A stretch of DNA of 64,000 nt from an uncultured Saprospiraceae bacterium. GTDB taxonomy: Bacteria > Bacteroidota > Bacteroidia > Chitinophagales > Saprospiraceae. How positions within the stretch are numbered: the first letter of the stretch is position 1; every line of letters starts with the position of its first letter. Location: contig CALJVJ010000036.1 in assembly GCA_937974625.1 (NCBI GenBank), positions 1 to 64,000 on the forward strand, written 5' to 3'. This document shows positions 1-8,552 of the stretch, piece after piece. Below the pieces are notes generated by a model, which had not been told where the DNA came from, did not search any database, and worked only from the letters and a program-made list of their open reading frames with translations. Made by a program: the position numbers and the translations under genes.

Positions 1-543
1 AGGAGGAGTATTGTCAATAATCCTAAAAACAGCAGTTACACTCGCACCTGAACCAGAAAGCACAGGATTACTAATGTGATTAGGGCTACCAAACTTCAAA
101 GCATTGGTTCTAGTAGTTGGCAAATCAAAATAAGAGAAAAATGTCACCGACATTAAATTGTCTAAAGTATCCAATTGGCTATCAATACCATATTTTATAG
201 ATTGATCACCTGCATAAATAGCAGTATCACAACCAACATAAAATATCTGGGTATTATTATCTGGGATATAAGTAGTGTCTCTTAAAGCTGGACCACCAGA
301 TACAATAGCATCAATATTATCAAAGAATAATAAATCACTAGGGTTTAATGCATCATGCAATTGTTGTCCTGTGACAACTCCTTTGTTATCGTTAGCTGGA
401 ATAATGACATCAATTGTGTCCTGAGGATTCGTAAAAGTCTGTGCATTTATACTCCAGTGGAAACCTAAGCATAAAAGAAGGCATAGAATTTTCGATTTGT
501 TCAAGCTTTTAATGAGCAAGGTTCGAAATGAAGGAAGATTCAT
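1..543 (-). CDS. Secreted protein, N-terminal fragment
   Basis: This is a 181-codon open frame running off the left edge of the window, so only the N-terminus is present. The ATG (complement of 541-543) is followed by a signal peptide: a basic stretch around residues 7-20, a hydrophobic core (ILCLLLCLGFHWSI) and an INAQ cleavage site. The mature part starts with a Thr/Asp-rich segment (TFTNPQDTIDVIIPAND) and continues with beta-rich, cysteine-poor sequence. I recognise no domain. In this genome such proteins are usually large surface or T9SS-exported proteins, but that is inference because the C-terminus is missing. The gene points away from a long non-coding stretch that would hold its promoter. 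Confidence 0.75.
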   Translation of the reverse strand, partial: MNLPSFRTLLIKSLNKSKILCLLLCLGFHWSINAQTFTNPQDTIDVIIPANDNKGVVTGQQLHDALNPSDLLFFDNIDAIVSGGPALRDTTYIPDNNTQIFYVGCDTAIYAGDQSIKYGIDSQLDTLDNLMSVTFFSYFDLPTTRTNALKFGSPNHISNPVLSGSGASVTAVFRIIDNTPP

Positions 544-1399
544 TTTACCATTAATTTTTGAATTATGTAATGGGTGCGGCATATTACGGTTTTTGGTATT
601 CACTATTAACATGGGAAAGTGAAAAATGTCTTTAAAGAAATTTTTTAGCAATTTTGATAAATTTTGGTGGCACTAAAATAGCTAAAAAAAGGTATTTGTT
701 TAAAAAATAAATAATCATACAGCAATAGGAATACATTGCCGTGCTATGCAGGTAAGTAATATCTCGATCGGTAACTGGGTGAAATATATTATACATAAAT
801 AATATAAAAGTCCTTAATTATCAGTTTGTTAGTAACAATTGGTGCAAATGTAAAAGAATTTAGCAAATATTAAGCCAAATCATCATGTATTTACGCCAAA
901 TCGTTTCAGATTGATGCAAATAAGTGTCACTATTTATGCTAATATGTATGTATTATTCCTAAATCAGGGGGAAATTGGAAGGAACCAAACAAAATAGGGA
1001 CGCCTATTCTATCTTTAATAGAATGTATAAAATGACCAAATTTGAATGGTTGATTGTTATTGCTAGATAGAATCCTAGGGATTGGATTCCTGCAATGGGA
1101 ATACAGTGTAAAGATTGTGCTGTTCATGGATGTCGTTGTTCTGGGAAAATTAAATAAATATTTTTATGAATTTCTAAATGCTTTGGGATGAAGCGTTTAA
1201 ACATTCTAAATATTAGACGTAAAAGTAGCAGATAGTAACAATAAAAGCAATTAAATTTATGAAAAAACCATGTTTTTAAACAAAAGTTAAGGTTTTGTCG
1301 CTTATTAGCAGTAAGATTCTCGATTCTGTTAACACTTCTTTAAGTTTGCTACAAACCCTGAAGTAAAGAAGCAAATTATACTTATTACCTTTCCTTTGT
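544..1399. other. Long non-coding gap, 856 bases
   Basis: This very AT-rich stretch lies upstream of the minus-strand secreted protein and downstream of the minus-strand Fe-S protein. I find no convincing gene. The only sizeable open frame (939-1127, minus) has no family resemblance and no good start context. A TACATTTG box on the minus strand (842-849) resembles a Bacteroidota -7 element, but its nearest upstream TTTG is about 23 bases away, longer than at the better promoters here, so I do not call it. Short words such as gcaaat recur between 842 and 930 without clear periodicity. Confidence 0.5.
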
Positions 1400-2569
1400 T
1401 CAGGCCCACCACCACTTAGCAGATTGCCGTTGTCCAAAGTTCAACCTATCATCTAACCAAAGCATCCATCTTCGTAGTGGACTATTCGCCAAGCGTATAC
1501 CTAATCTATTCCACCATTTTTTATAGTCTTTATTATAAGGACAAACTCTAATACAAATCGCACAGTCTGTATTCATACCAACCCAAAATTTAAAACACTT
1601 CTCCGCATTAACTGTCCATTTTTTGATAAAAGAGTGGCTAGAAAAATTAGGAGGAGTATTGGTGGCTGCACCTTGAGCAATAGCTTTCACAGGGCAAGAA
1701 TCTGCGCATTTTCGACAAGACTCACAAAATTGTTTAACACCAAATTCGATTGGTTGGTCTGGGACTAGCGGCAAATCAGTAAAAACCTTAGCTATCCTAA
1801 CATTTGGGCCATATTTGGGCGTAATTAATAAACCATTTCGGCCATATTCTCCTAAACCAGCCTGAATAGCCATGGGAATACTCTGTGCAGTATCATTCAA
1901 AGAAGCTATTGCCTCAAATCCTAGATTGGTGATAAACTGAGCTAAGCCTGTAGCCACATTTAGACTAGAAGCATAGCCCAAACCAGTCGTTGAACCCCCT
2001 AATGCTGAGGGAATTGTCTTACTCAGTTCATAATCCATCGGCAAAATCAATAAAATAGCATGGCTAATATTTTGAGGTAAATCTAATTTTTTAGGAGCTT
2101 GAGTTTTTCTACTAAAATTATGAGAATAGACCCATCGGTCATCCAATTCACAAATCCCAACCATCCCTGCGCCTAACATTTCTGCTGCTTTCTTCACTCG
2201 ATGTGTCGTCTCCCCCACAGAAGGCAAGGCTGCCTTAGCTGGAGGTCCTGCGGTCTGCGTTGTATAATAATCCGTAAATCCCTCTACTCTACCCGTTTCA
2301 GGAAAAGTCATTTCTCCAACCACATCCGTCAAATGCCAACTTGCATTTCGCAAAGCATAATCCCAATGGTCAAACCCTTTAGATTTTTTTGGCTTATAAT
2401 TCGTGATGTCATAGCTAACATAGAAATTCTTAGGGTCTATTTTATCATCCCACATCGACCGATTGAAGATGTCATTTTTTTGGTTGAACCTTTCAAAAGT
2501 AGGCTCTATCTCAAACAATTGATTGAGATAAGCTTTAGCCGGCGTGGTTATTTTTTTAATTTGGAACAT
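1400..2569 (-). CDS. Reductive-dehalogenase-like corrinoid/4Fe-4S protein
   Basis: A 389-residue protein of the RdhA/QueG-type superfamily, whose members bind a corrinoid and two 4Fe-4S clusters. The segment AGLGEYGRNGLLITPKYGPN (237-256), followed by VRIAKVFTDLPL, is the hallmark of the RdhA cobamide-binding core. Cluster 1 ligands are C282, C285, C288 and C292 (CxxCxxCxxxCP). Cluster 2 ligands are C325, C336, C339 and C343. There is no twin-arginine signal peptide, so it is probably cytoplasmic, unlike respiratory dehalogenases. The C-terminal 45 residues are rich in Trp and Arg. Substrate cannot be told from sequence: it could be a cytosolic catabolic dehalogenase or another cobamide-dependent reductase. 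A cobalamin adenosyltransferase and a BtuF-like protein lie about 9 kb away. The ATG sits just before the divergent intergenic region. Confidence 0.8.
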   Translation of the reverse strand: MFQIKKITTPAKAYLNQLFEIEPTFERFNQKNDIFNRSMWDDKIDPKNFYVSYDITNYKPKKSKGFDHWDYALRNASWHLTDVVGEMTFPETGRVEGFTDYYTTQTAGPPAKAALPSVGETTHRVKKAAEMLGAGMVGICELDDRWVYSHNFSRKTQAPKKLDLPQNISHAILLILPMDYELSKTIPSALGGSTTGLGYASSLNVATGLAQFITNLGFEAIASLNDTAQSIPMAIQAGLGEYGRNGLLITPKYGPNVRIAKVFTDLPLVPDQPIEFGVKQFCESCRKCADSCPVKAIAQGAATNTPPNFSSHSFIKKWTVNAEKCFKFWVGMNTDCAICIRVCPYNKDYKKWWNRLGIRLANSPLRRWMLWLDDRLNFGQRQSAKWWWA

Positions 2570-2985
2570 ATAATCTAAGCTAGTATAGTCATCTTATTCA
2601 AAAAAATTAGTTGTTATAGGAAAACATCTTTTTGCAAAATCAATTAAGTTAAGGAAATAAAGTTAAAAAGCACAAGTTCAAGCATCAAGTTCAAGTACGA
2701 TAATCAATTGTTAACCTCCTTTAATTTGAGCTTGATACTTGAGCTTGAACTTAAAAAATTTAAATCTTGTCTTAGCTTTATGAATTTCTGAAAAAGAATA
2801 ATATTAAATGTACTCATTACAGTCCGCTAGAGGACAAGCTATAATAGGTTTAGTCGGTAATTATAAGGAGAAAGCTAATTCCGGTGGATATTATCACCAA
2901 ATAATAAGTAACTTTAGAAATAAAAACCTTATTTCTTTCATAAAAGTAGCCAATTTTCATTCGACTACTTCAAAATTACTTTGAA
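2570..2985. other. Divergent intergenic region
   Basis: This separates the minus-strand Fe-S protein from the plus-strand plug lipoprotein and must hold both promoters. I could not find a clean TAnnTTTG box for either. It contains the imperfect palindrome at 2674-2754 and a 58-codon open frame (2808-2984) that ends one base before the next ATG. That short frame has no recognisable signal, membrane segment or motif and is not called as a gene. Confidence 0.45.
2674..2754. repeat. Imperfect intergenic palindrome built of aagttcaag words
   Basis: The left arm (2674-2697) and right arm (2725-2754) are reverse complements with small gaps. The outer 10 bases, AAGTTCAAGC and GCTTGAACTT, match exactly. 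Each arm is itself made of repeated words (caagttcaag, atcaag). It sits between two divergent genes, so it is not an ordinary terminator. It belongs with the other long palindromes of this window. Confidence 0.65.
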
Positions 2986-3408
2986 ATGAAAAAAATCTAC
3001 CTTCTTACCTGTGCAATTTGTTTTCTAGCAAGTTGCGCGCCGATAGCTAATCGAAGCTTTAATGGTCAAAAAGTCAACCAACGAGCAATAAAGCAAATGG
3101 AACCCGACAAATTGGCTTTAAAAGATAGTGAAGTTAATTCCATCAATCCATTAGAGTCCTACTTATTACGAGTACCTGGCGTTCAGATTCTTGGCTCAAA
3201 GGTAAAAGTAAGAGGGGCTGATTCATTTTTTAGTGAAACAGAACCATTGTTTATACTAAATGGAACAGATATTGGCAGCAGTTATGCAAAAGCAGCAAGT
3301 CTAGTCCAGGGGATGGAGATAAAATCGGTACGCGTTTTAAAAGGCCCTGATGCTTCATTTTATGGCGTAAGAGGAGGGAATGGTGTAGTCGTAATAAAAG
3401 CACAATAA
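2986..3408 (+). CDS. Plug-only lipoprotein (TonB-receptor plug-like)
   Basis: A 140-residue lipoprotein. The N-terminus has a short hydrophobic signal with lipobox LASC (C17). Residues about 55-140 resemble the plug domain of SusC/RagA receptors: a YLLRVPGVQI segment, then KVKVRGADS, PLFILNGTDIG, IKSVRVLKGPDASFYGVRG and NGVVVIKAQ. These match, in order, the receptor signatures RVRG, PLYIIDG, IESIQVLKDASASAIYGARG and NGVVIITT. There is no beta-barrel and no regulatory domain. It may bind a TonB-type partner or ligand at the outer membrane, or be a remnant that gained its own lipid anchor; no partner gene is adjacent. The ATG is chosen because it directly precedes the signal peptide. Confidence 0.75.
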   Translation: MKKIYLLTCAICFLASCAPIANRSFNGQKVNQRAIKQMEPDKLALKDSEVNSINPLESYLLRVPGVQILGSKVKVRGADSFFSETEPLFILNGTDIGSSYAKAASLVQGMEIKSVRVLKGPDASFYGVRGGNGVVVIKAQ

Positions 3409-3644
3409 AATAAGAAATAAATTCCTCAACCTATGTGAACCATTTATTTTTCTACAAAAAAAGTGGTCAAAATGATTAAATTAGCGCCTTTATGTGCTGA
3501 ATTAATCATTTTTTTTTATGACAATTTAGTATTAATCAATCTGCCTCCATCACAAAATGGAGACAAGTCTATCAAAATTGAGCGAATTACGATCCAACAA
3601 GAATAAACGGAGATTAAAATCATTAATCAAAACAAAAAACAATC

Positions 3645-4994
3645 ATGTTAAAAAAAATACTCTTTATGCTCGGAGCAATCATAGGTTTTGCAGCTATGTA
3701 TTTTTACTTAACAGTTTATCCAATGATTCCAATCGGTACAGGGTATGCTGCAAAGAAAATGTGTAGTTGTCATTTTATAGCGGGTCGGACACAAGAAAGC
3801 ATTCAAAAGGATGACTTAAGCATGTCTCCCCTTAATTTGACGAGTACCTTTATTGATAAAGAAGCAAAAAGTGCAACGGCTACACTTTTTGGGTTAGGAA
3901 GTAAAACTGCCGTTTTTAAAGAAAATTTAGGTTGTATTTTATTACAAGGCAAAGATGATTATCAAGTAGCACTGAACTTACCAAAACAAAAAGTAAATGT
4001 AGAAAAAGAATGGCCATTAGGAGAAAGCACTAGTCCTACTAAAATCAAAGGAGTAGATTATAACGCTTTAGACCAAGCCATCAATAAAGTATTTGACGCT
4101 TCTTTAAATATGGATAGCATTAAAACTAGAGCTGTAGTAGTAGTTTATAAAGACAGTCTTATTGCAGAAAAATATGCCAATGGATTTAATAAAGATACCG
4201 AAATATTAGGTTGGTCTATGAATAAGAGTATCACCAGTACTCTGATAGGAATGTTAGTAAAAGATAATAAGTTGAAGCTTACCGATGACCATCTATATGA
4301 CCATTGGACAGATGAACGTAGCAAAATCACTTTAAACGATTTACTACAAATGCAAAGTGGCTTAGCCTTCGAAGAAAACTATGCAGAAGTATCAGATGTA
4401 ACTAAGATGTTGTTTATGAATGAAGACATCGTCAAAGAAGTGGCCGCTAATCCTTTGGATACCGCTATAGGTAAAAAATGGTCTTACTCAAGTGGCACGA
4501 CCAATTTAGTTGCAGGGATAATCCGTCAACAATTTGATAATCAACAAGATTATTTAAAATTTCCGCATGAACGTCTTTTTAGAAAGATTGGGATGCATTC
4601 TATGGTTTTAGAAACGGATGAATCAGGAAATTATATTGGGTCTTCCTACGGTTATGCTACACCAAGAGATTGGGCTAAATTTGGACTTTTATATTTAAAT
4701 GAAGGTAATTGGTATGGCGAACAATTGATAGATACAAGTTGGGTCCACTTTACACGTCAGCCAGCAGAACATAGTGGCGGCATTTATGGAGGTCATTTTT
4801 GGCATAACCACAATCATGCAGCTTATAAAGATGTTCCAACTGATTTATATTCTTGTAATGGCTTCGAAGGACAATATGTTTATATCATACCTTCGAAAGA
4901 TTTAGTAGTTGTAAGAATGGGGTTAAATCAAGGCGCTGAATACGATGCGAATGGGTTTTTAAGAGATGTTATCAAAGCGATTAGTCTGGAATAA
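3645..4994 (+). CDS. Serine hydrolase, beta-lactamase (PF00144) family
   Basis: A 449-residue protein with an N-terminal membrane segment or uncleaved signal (residues 5-27), then an unassigned region to about 130, then a class C beta-lactamase-type serine hydrolase domain. The catalytic SxxK motif is S191-M-N-K194 within GWSMNKSITS. The second motif is Y281-S-S. A third region, NGFEGQYVYIIPSKDL (405-420), corresponds to the segment carrying the usual HxG/KTG element, here NGFEGQ. This pattern is typical of 6-aminohexanoate-dimer-hydrolase-like or esterase-like members rather than true beta-lactamases. It most likely acts in the periplasm, anchored in the inner membrane. The substrate is unknown. 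An overlapping frame at 3557-3766 is a shadow. Confidence 0.85.
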   Translation: MLKKILFMLGAIIGFAAMYFYLTVYPMIPIGTGYAAKKMCSCHFIAGRTQESIQKDDLSMSPLNLTSTFIDKEAKSATATLFGLGSKTAVFKENLGCILLQGKDDYQVALNLPKQKVNVEKEWPLGESTSPTKIKGVDYNALDQAINKVFDASLNMDSIKTRAVVVVYKDSLIAEKYANGFNKDTEILGWSMNKSITSTLIGMLVKDNKLKLTDDHLYDHWTDERSKITLNDLLQMQSGLAFEENYAEVSDVTKMLFMNEDIVKEVAANPLDTAIGKKWSYSSGTTNLVAGIIRQQFDNQQDYLKFPHERLFRKIGMHSMVLETDESGNYIGSSYGYATPRDWAKFGLLYLNEGNWYGEQLIDTSWVHFTRQPAEHSGGIYGGHFWHNHNHAAYKDVPTDLYSCNGFEGQYVYIIPSKDLVVVRMGLNQGAEYDANGFLRDVIKAISLE

Positions 4995-5122
4995 GACGTC
5001 AAGAATAGAGCACAGTTGAACTATTATAGTAAAATTCCGTTTATAATATAAGGAATTACTTTAATTTGGTATATTATAGCAAGGTCAATAATAAACCATA
5101 AATAGCTAAAAACAATGAAATA

Positions 5123-5191
5123 ATGGTTTTTTTAGAATAAAAATTATATCTTGTAGAGGAATACAAGATGTATTTTCTCCTAAAAAACCAT
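5123..5191. terminator. Composite hairpin downstream of the serine hydrolase
   Basis: The outer stem pairs the word starting atggttttt (5123-5134) with taaaaaaccat (5181-5191). An inner perfect 8-base stem, atcttgta/tacaagat (5148-5155 and 5162-5169), sits around a 6-base loop. The nested form and the T-run suggest a terminator or processing site about 130 bases after the hydrolase stop codon. Confidence 0.5.
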
Positions 5192-5710
5192 GAAATCAAT
5201 GAAATTCGGCAAATACTTTTTAAAAAGTGCCGTTCCTAACCAACTTTACCATCCATTTACAATCTCATTTTCAGTTTAATATAATGACTGAATTTAATTT
5301 TCAAAACTATTTTTACGGATTAATACAAAAAAACGAGATTATTTAATCTCTTAAAATATAGTGTTTCATAGTGTGTAGAGGGTAAGTAGTGTTTCGATAC
5401 TGCTACCCTCTTTTTAGTTTTCCTTCTTTGATTGGAGGCACAAATAGATTAATTCCTACCCATATTTTCCTTTTAAAACAATTACACTTCTTCACATTCA
5501 GACAGTCAAACATCCATAAAATATTGTTTTTAATTTTTTTTTTTGAAAAAACAGAAATTCTTAATAAAATATTAAATCGCTAACCTCTAAAATAACATAA
5601 GTCCCTAAAAACTAGTCGCTTACCAAGCAATCGCATCCTAAAATGCTTGTGGATAAAGTGTTAATTAAAACAAAAACTTTTTGTTTTAATTAATTAATTT
5701 GTTTTATAAA

Positions 5711-5742
5711 TTTGTTTTAATAAAAGTATTTGTTTATATTTG
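5711..5742 (+). promoter_or_regulatory. Bacteroidota-type promoter of the AntA-like gene
   Basis: A TTTG box (5711-5714) is followed after 20 bases by TATATTTG (5735-5742), matching the Bacteroidota -33/-7 consensus TTTG and TAnnTTTG. The predicted transcription start is near 5747, leaving a short leader of about 20 bases before the ATG at 5766. Spacing and both boxes agree with the other promoters called here. Confidence 0.65.
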
Positions 5743-5765
5743 TAGCGTAATTAAAACGCAATACA

Positions 5766-6566
5766 ATGGAATTACAGATTTTAATCAGCAAAAAAGGTAC
5801 AAAAGTTGTCACTGCCAGTAATCTTTATGGAGCACTGGAATTACCAGAACAACATTATGGTACAGCACTCTTAAAGTGGATTGATAATTTTTATGAATTC
5901 ACAGATGGTATTCGCAAGCCTGTAAGACTACAGGACTATGCCAAAAGAAAGATTTCTAATAATCCTATCTTAAAGGACTATTATTTATCCATAGAAATGG
6001 CGAAGAAGATTGCGCTCCGTTCTAAGAGTAAATTAAAGAGAAAATTTGCCAAGCAATTACATGCTATACAAGATAGAGAAGAGTATGCAGAAGTGCTGAC
6101 TCAAGAGCAAATCGAAACTGTTTTAGAAGTTACTAAGATGATGACTAAAATGTCTTGTCAGGAATCGGCAGAGCGCAAACATCAAGAGATCTACACATCC
6201 CGTAATGGAGGTAGTGGGGCTAATTGGTGGAAATATCGCTCGCACCTCCTAGGCTACTCTGCTGATTACCTGCGCAAGCAAATGGAAGCTCAAGGCAAGA
6301 AGCATAAAGGTAAAACGCAACGCCAAATGCTATTGCATCTAAATAACAAACCAGAGATGATTAGAACAGCTGTAATTGATTTATTTATAGCCAGTGGTAA
6401 AAGTGACAGTCATGCTAAGAAATTAGGGGACATGGCTCGATTATTCGCATTAGAAATGCAGTTGGATGTATATGATGATAAAGAAAGCGGCAACTTGTTT
6501 GCCTCTAGCATCAATACTGCAATGCTAAGTGAATTGAAGAATTATAGACATGCAGCGGCTTTATAA
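5766..6566 (+). CDS. AntA/AntB-like antirepressor-family protein
   Basis: A 266-residue protein. The N-terminal ~100 residues resemble the phage antirepressor AntA/AntB fold: VVTASNLYGALELPEQHYGT corresponds to the sARdLyefLg-type start, LLKWIDNFYEF to the W-containing helix, and DYYLSIEMAKKIALRSKSK to the highly typical dYylsldmAKelal segment. The C-terminal half (about 115-266) is charged and helical with no family I recognise; residues NWWKYRSHLLGYSADYLRKQM look like a possible DNA-binding helix pair. It stands alone with its own promoter and terminator and no phage genes around, so it is either a domesticated phage regulator or a lineage-specific host regulator. The target is unknown. Confidence 0.6.
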   Translation: MELQILISKKGTKVVTASNLYGALELPEQHYGTALLKWIDNFYEFTDGIRKPVRLQDYAKRKISNNPILKDYYLSIEMAKKIALRSKSKLKRKFAKQLHAIQDREEYAEVLTQEQIETVLEVTKMMTKMSCQESAERKHQEIYTSRNGGSGANWWKYRSHLLGYSADYLRKQMEAQGKKHKGKTQRQMLLHLNNKPEMIRTAVIDLFIASGKSDSHAKKLGDMARLFALEMQLDVYDDKESGNLFASSINTAMLSELKNYRHAAAL

Positions 6567-6650
6567 GCATTATTATATAAAAACTAATCTTACTAAGGGT
6601 AATTCTTCTTCTCACAAAGAATTACTGATATAATAAAAGAGGTCTCAAAA

Positions 6651-6689
6651 AAAAATGGGTTGCTGGAAATTTCCAGACAACCCATTTTT
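6651..6689. terminator. Bidirectional terminator
   Basis: A long stem, aaaaatgggttg (6651-6662) with caacccattttt (6678-6689), encloses the perfect inner palindrome ctggaaatttccag (6663-6676). A-runs on one side and T-runs on the other make it work in both directions. It lies between the convergent AntA-like gene and the M28 peptidase. Confidence 0.85.
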
Positions 6690-6761
6690 AATTTTGAAGT
6701 TGTTTAAAACTTCTTAAATAGCACATGAATGACGTGGGGTGGCTTAACAATCCGCGTTGCA

Positions 6762-8381
6762 CTATCGACCACTTTCGCTAGTTCTCACATCCACTTCAAT
6801 TCGTTTATCTCGATTTGCCAATTCCCAAGCTGTATAAAAAATTAAGCGACCAATCTTCTCCATCTTTTCAAAATTAATTTTTTCTATCGTGTCAGAAATC
6901 ATATGGTAATCTGCATGTGTTCCATTGAAATAAAATATAGCAGGAATACCTTTTTTAGCAAAATTATAATGGTCAGAACGATAATAAAATCGATTAGGGT
7001 CATTCTCATCATTATACGTATAATCTAAAACTAAATTACTGTATTTATCATTTGCCGCTTCATTGATTTTGTGCAATTCTGTACTCAATCGGTCCGCTCC
7101 AATAACATAAATGTAGTTTGGGTTGTCTTCATATTTTTCGTGTACTCTACCCACCATGTCCACATTCACATCTACCACTGTGTTTTCTAATGGAAAGACT
7201 GGGAATTCAGAATAATAATCAGAACCTAACAAACCTTTTTCCTCTCCTGTCAACCAAATCATCATCACACTTCTACGAGGCCCTACTCCATCTGCCTTTG
7301 CTTTGGCAAAAGCTTGAGCAATTTCTAATATAGTCGTAGAACCAGAACCATTATCATCTGCACCGTTATAAACGGCGTTTCCACGTTTTCCAATATGGTC
7401 GTAATGAGCAGAAACGACGACTATTTCGTTTTTCAAAACAGGGTCCGTCCCTTCAATAAAACCAATAATATTATCTCCTAAAAGTTGATTGATATTTTTA
7501 CTTTGTGTCAGCGCAATATTGGTAGGTAAGGTCAGTGATTTACTTTTTCCTTTTTTCTCAATTTTCTTTCTTCGCTTAACAAATTTCTTTGTCTTGTCAC
7601 CAATAATATCTTTCGCAATATCGGTAGAAATATAAATACTATTGGCATATAACTCAGCCGTCTTTTCGCCTGCGCCCTTTTTCATTCGACCATCTAATAA
7701 TTGGCGGCGTAGTTCTCCTAAATTATTTTTTAAATTTCCATCAACAATTAAAACCGTTGCTACTCCATGTTTATGTGCTGTGGCTAATTTTTTCTTTCGG
7801 TCAGTAGTCCATTCAGAAATAGCTTTAGATTTAGTGACAAAAGAAACACCGTTTTTAGTAGGTTCTCCATCATAAATTAAGATAGTTTTTCCTTTTACAT
7901 TCTTGCCTTTATAATCGCTATAATTAGCATCATCAATTCCATATCCTAAAAAAACAACCTCATTGATTGTTTTAGGTGCTCGGTCTGTATTCAAGTTAGA
8001 AAAAGAGTAATATTCCCAAAGGTGTCGATATGGCTTATCCCCTACTTCTAATTTGATATCCTCCCATGATTCAGAAGTAAAAGCAATATTTTGAAAATAT
8101 CCACCTAATTTTTCCACTTCAGGAATGCCTATTTCTGCCAGTTTACTGGCAATAAATTTGGCAGCTTTAGCATTACCAGGCGTTCCTGTTTCTCGGCCTT
8201 CCATATCATCTGCCGCCAAAACACTTAGAATGGCTTTCATATCGGCTTGAGTAATTGTCTCCGCAAAAGGAACAGGATTATTAGGCGCAGTCAATTCAAA
8301 ATTTTTGTCCATAGCATTTTGTGCGCTTAGGAAAGTCGTTACACATAAACACAAAAAAAACAGTTGGGTTATTTTATTCAT
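6762..8381 (-). CDS. Secreted M28 zinc aminopeptidase
   Basis: A 539-residue exported metallopeptidase. Signal peptide 1-20 ends at FLSAQ. Residues about 110-290 form an inserted PA-like region; residues 300-530 carry the M28 catalytic fold. Metal and catalytic residues follow the family order: H326 (SAHYDHIG), D343 (NGADDNGSG), E380-E381 (TGEEKGLLGS), D408 (VNVDMVGR) and H493 (ADYHMISDT). It probably removes N-terminal residues from peptides in the periplasm or outside the cell. A Lys-rich linker (264-282, KKFVKRRKKIEKKGK) is unusual. The gene stands alone, with its promoter at 8419-8451 and a bidirectional terminator after it. Confidence 0.93.
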   Translation of the reverse strand: MNKITQLFFLCLCVTTFLSAQNAMDKNFELTAPNNPVPFAETITQADMKAILSVLAADDMEGRETGTPGNAKAAKFIASKLAEIGIPEVEKLGGYFQNIAFTSESWEDIKLEVGDKPYRHLWEYYSFSNLNTDRAPKTINEVVFLGYGIDDANYSDYKGKNVKGKTILIYDGEPTKNGVSFVTKSKAISEWTTDRKKKLATAHKHGVATVLIVDGNLKNNLGELRRQLLDGRMKKGAGEKTAELYANSIYISTDIAKDIIGDKTKKFVKRRKKIEKKGKSKSLTLPTNIALTQSKNINQLLGDNIIGFIEGTDPVLKNEIVVVSAHYDHIGKRGNAVYNGADDNGSGSTTILEIAQAFAKAKADGVGPRRSVMMIWLTGEEKGLLGSDYYSEFPVFPLENTVVDVNVDMVGRVHEKYEDNPNYIYVIGADRLSTELHKINEAANDKYSNLVLDYTYNDENDPNRFYYRSDHYNFAKKGIPAIFYFNGTHADYHMISDTIEKINFEKMEKIGRLIFYTAWELANRDKRIEVDVRTSESGR

Positions 8382-8418
8382 TCTTAAAATATTAATATTA
8401 GTATCTATACAAATACTT

Positions 8419-8451
8419 CAAAGATAAAGGTTTGTTCTACATAAGTGCAAA
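8419..8451 (-). promoter_or_regulatory. Bacteroidota-type promoter of the M28 peptidase
   Basis: On the minus strand, TTTG (8451-8448) and TATCTTTG (8426-8419) are separated by 21 bases, an exact fit to TTTG and TAnnTTTG. The start site should fall near 8413, giving a leader of about 30 bases before the ATG at 8381. Confidence 0.7.
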
Positions 8452-8552
8452 TACAAGCAATTAGGGTAAAGGTAAATACTAAATTATAGGCCTAAAATTC
8501 ATAAAAAGCCTGTATATTACCGCCCTAAAATTTAAATAACGACTAACATAAT

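Larger units (their letters stand above)
4995..5765. other. Non-coding gap with hairpins and a promoter
   Basis: This 771-base AT-rich stretch separates the serine hydrolase from the AntA-like gene. It holds the composite hairpin at 5123-5191, a second hairpin at 5208-5233 (cggca/tgccg enclosing the palindrome actttttaaaaagt), and the promoter at 5711-5742. The open frame at 5389-5583 is Phe/Ile/Leu-rich, as expected of translated AT-rich DNA, and is not called. Confidence 0.5.

Noticed and set aside
939-1127. 62-residue open frame in the first long gap
   Set aside because: There is no family resemblance, no start context and no neighbour on the strand; AT-rich DNA gives such frames by chance.
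2808-2984. 58-codon frame ending one base before the plug lipoprotein gene
   Set aside because: It has no signal or motif and overlaps the region that must hold the next gene's promoter; kept only as a remote candidate.
3557-3766. 69-residue frame overlapping the start of the serine hydrolase
   Set aside because: It is a shadow in another frame of a clear gene and has a low-complexity basic start.
5389-5583. 64-residue Phe/Leu-rich frame
   Set aside because: Its composition reflects AT-rich DNA; there are no homology cues and no clear start.
5766-6566. Prophage or integrated element around the AntA-like gene
   Set aside because: There is no integrase, capsid, tail or lysis gene and no flanking attachment repeat within several kb.
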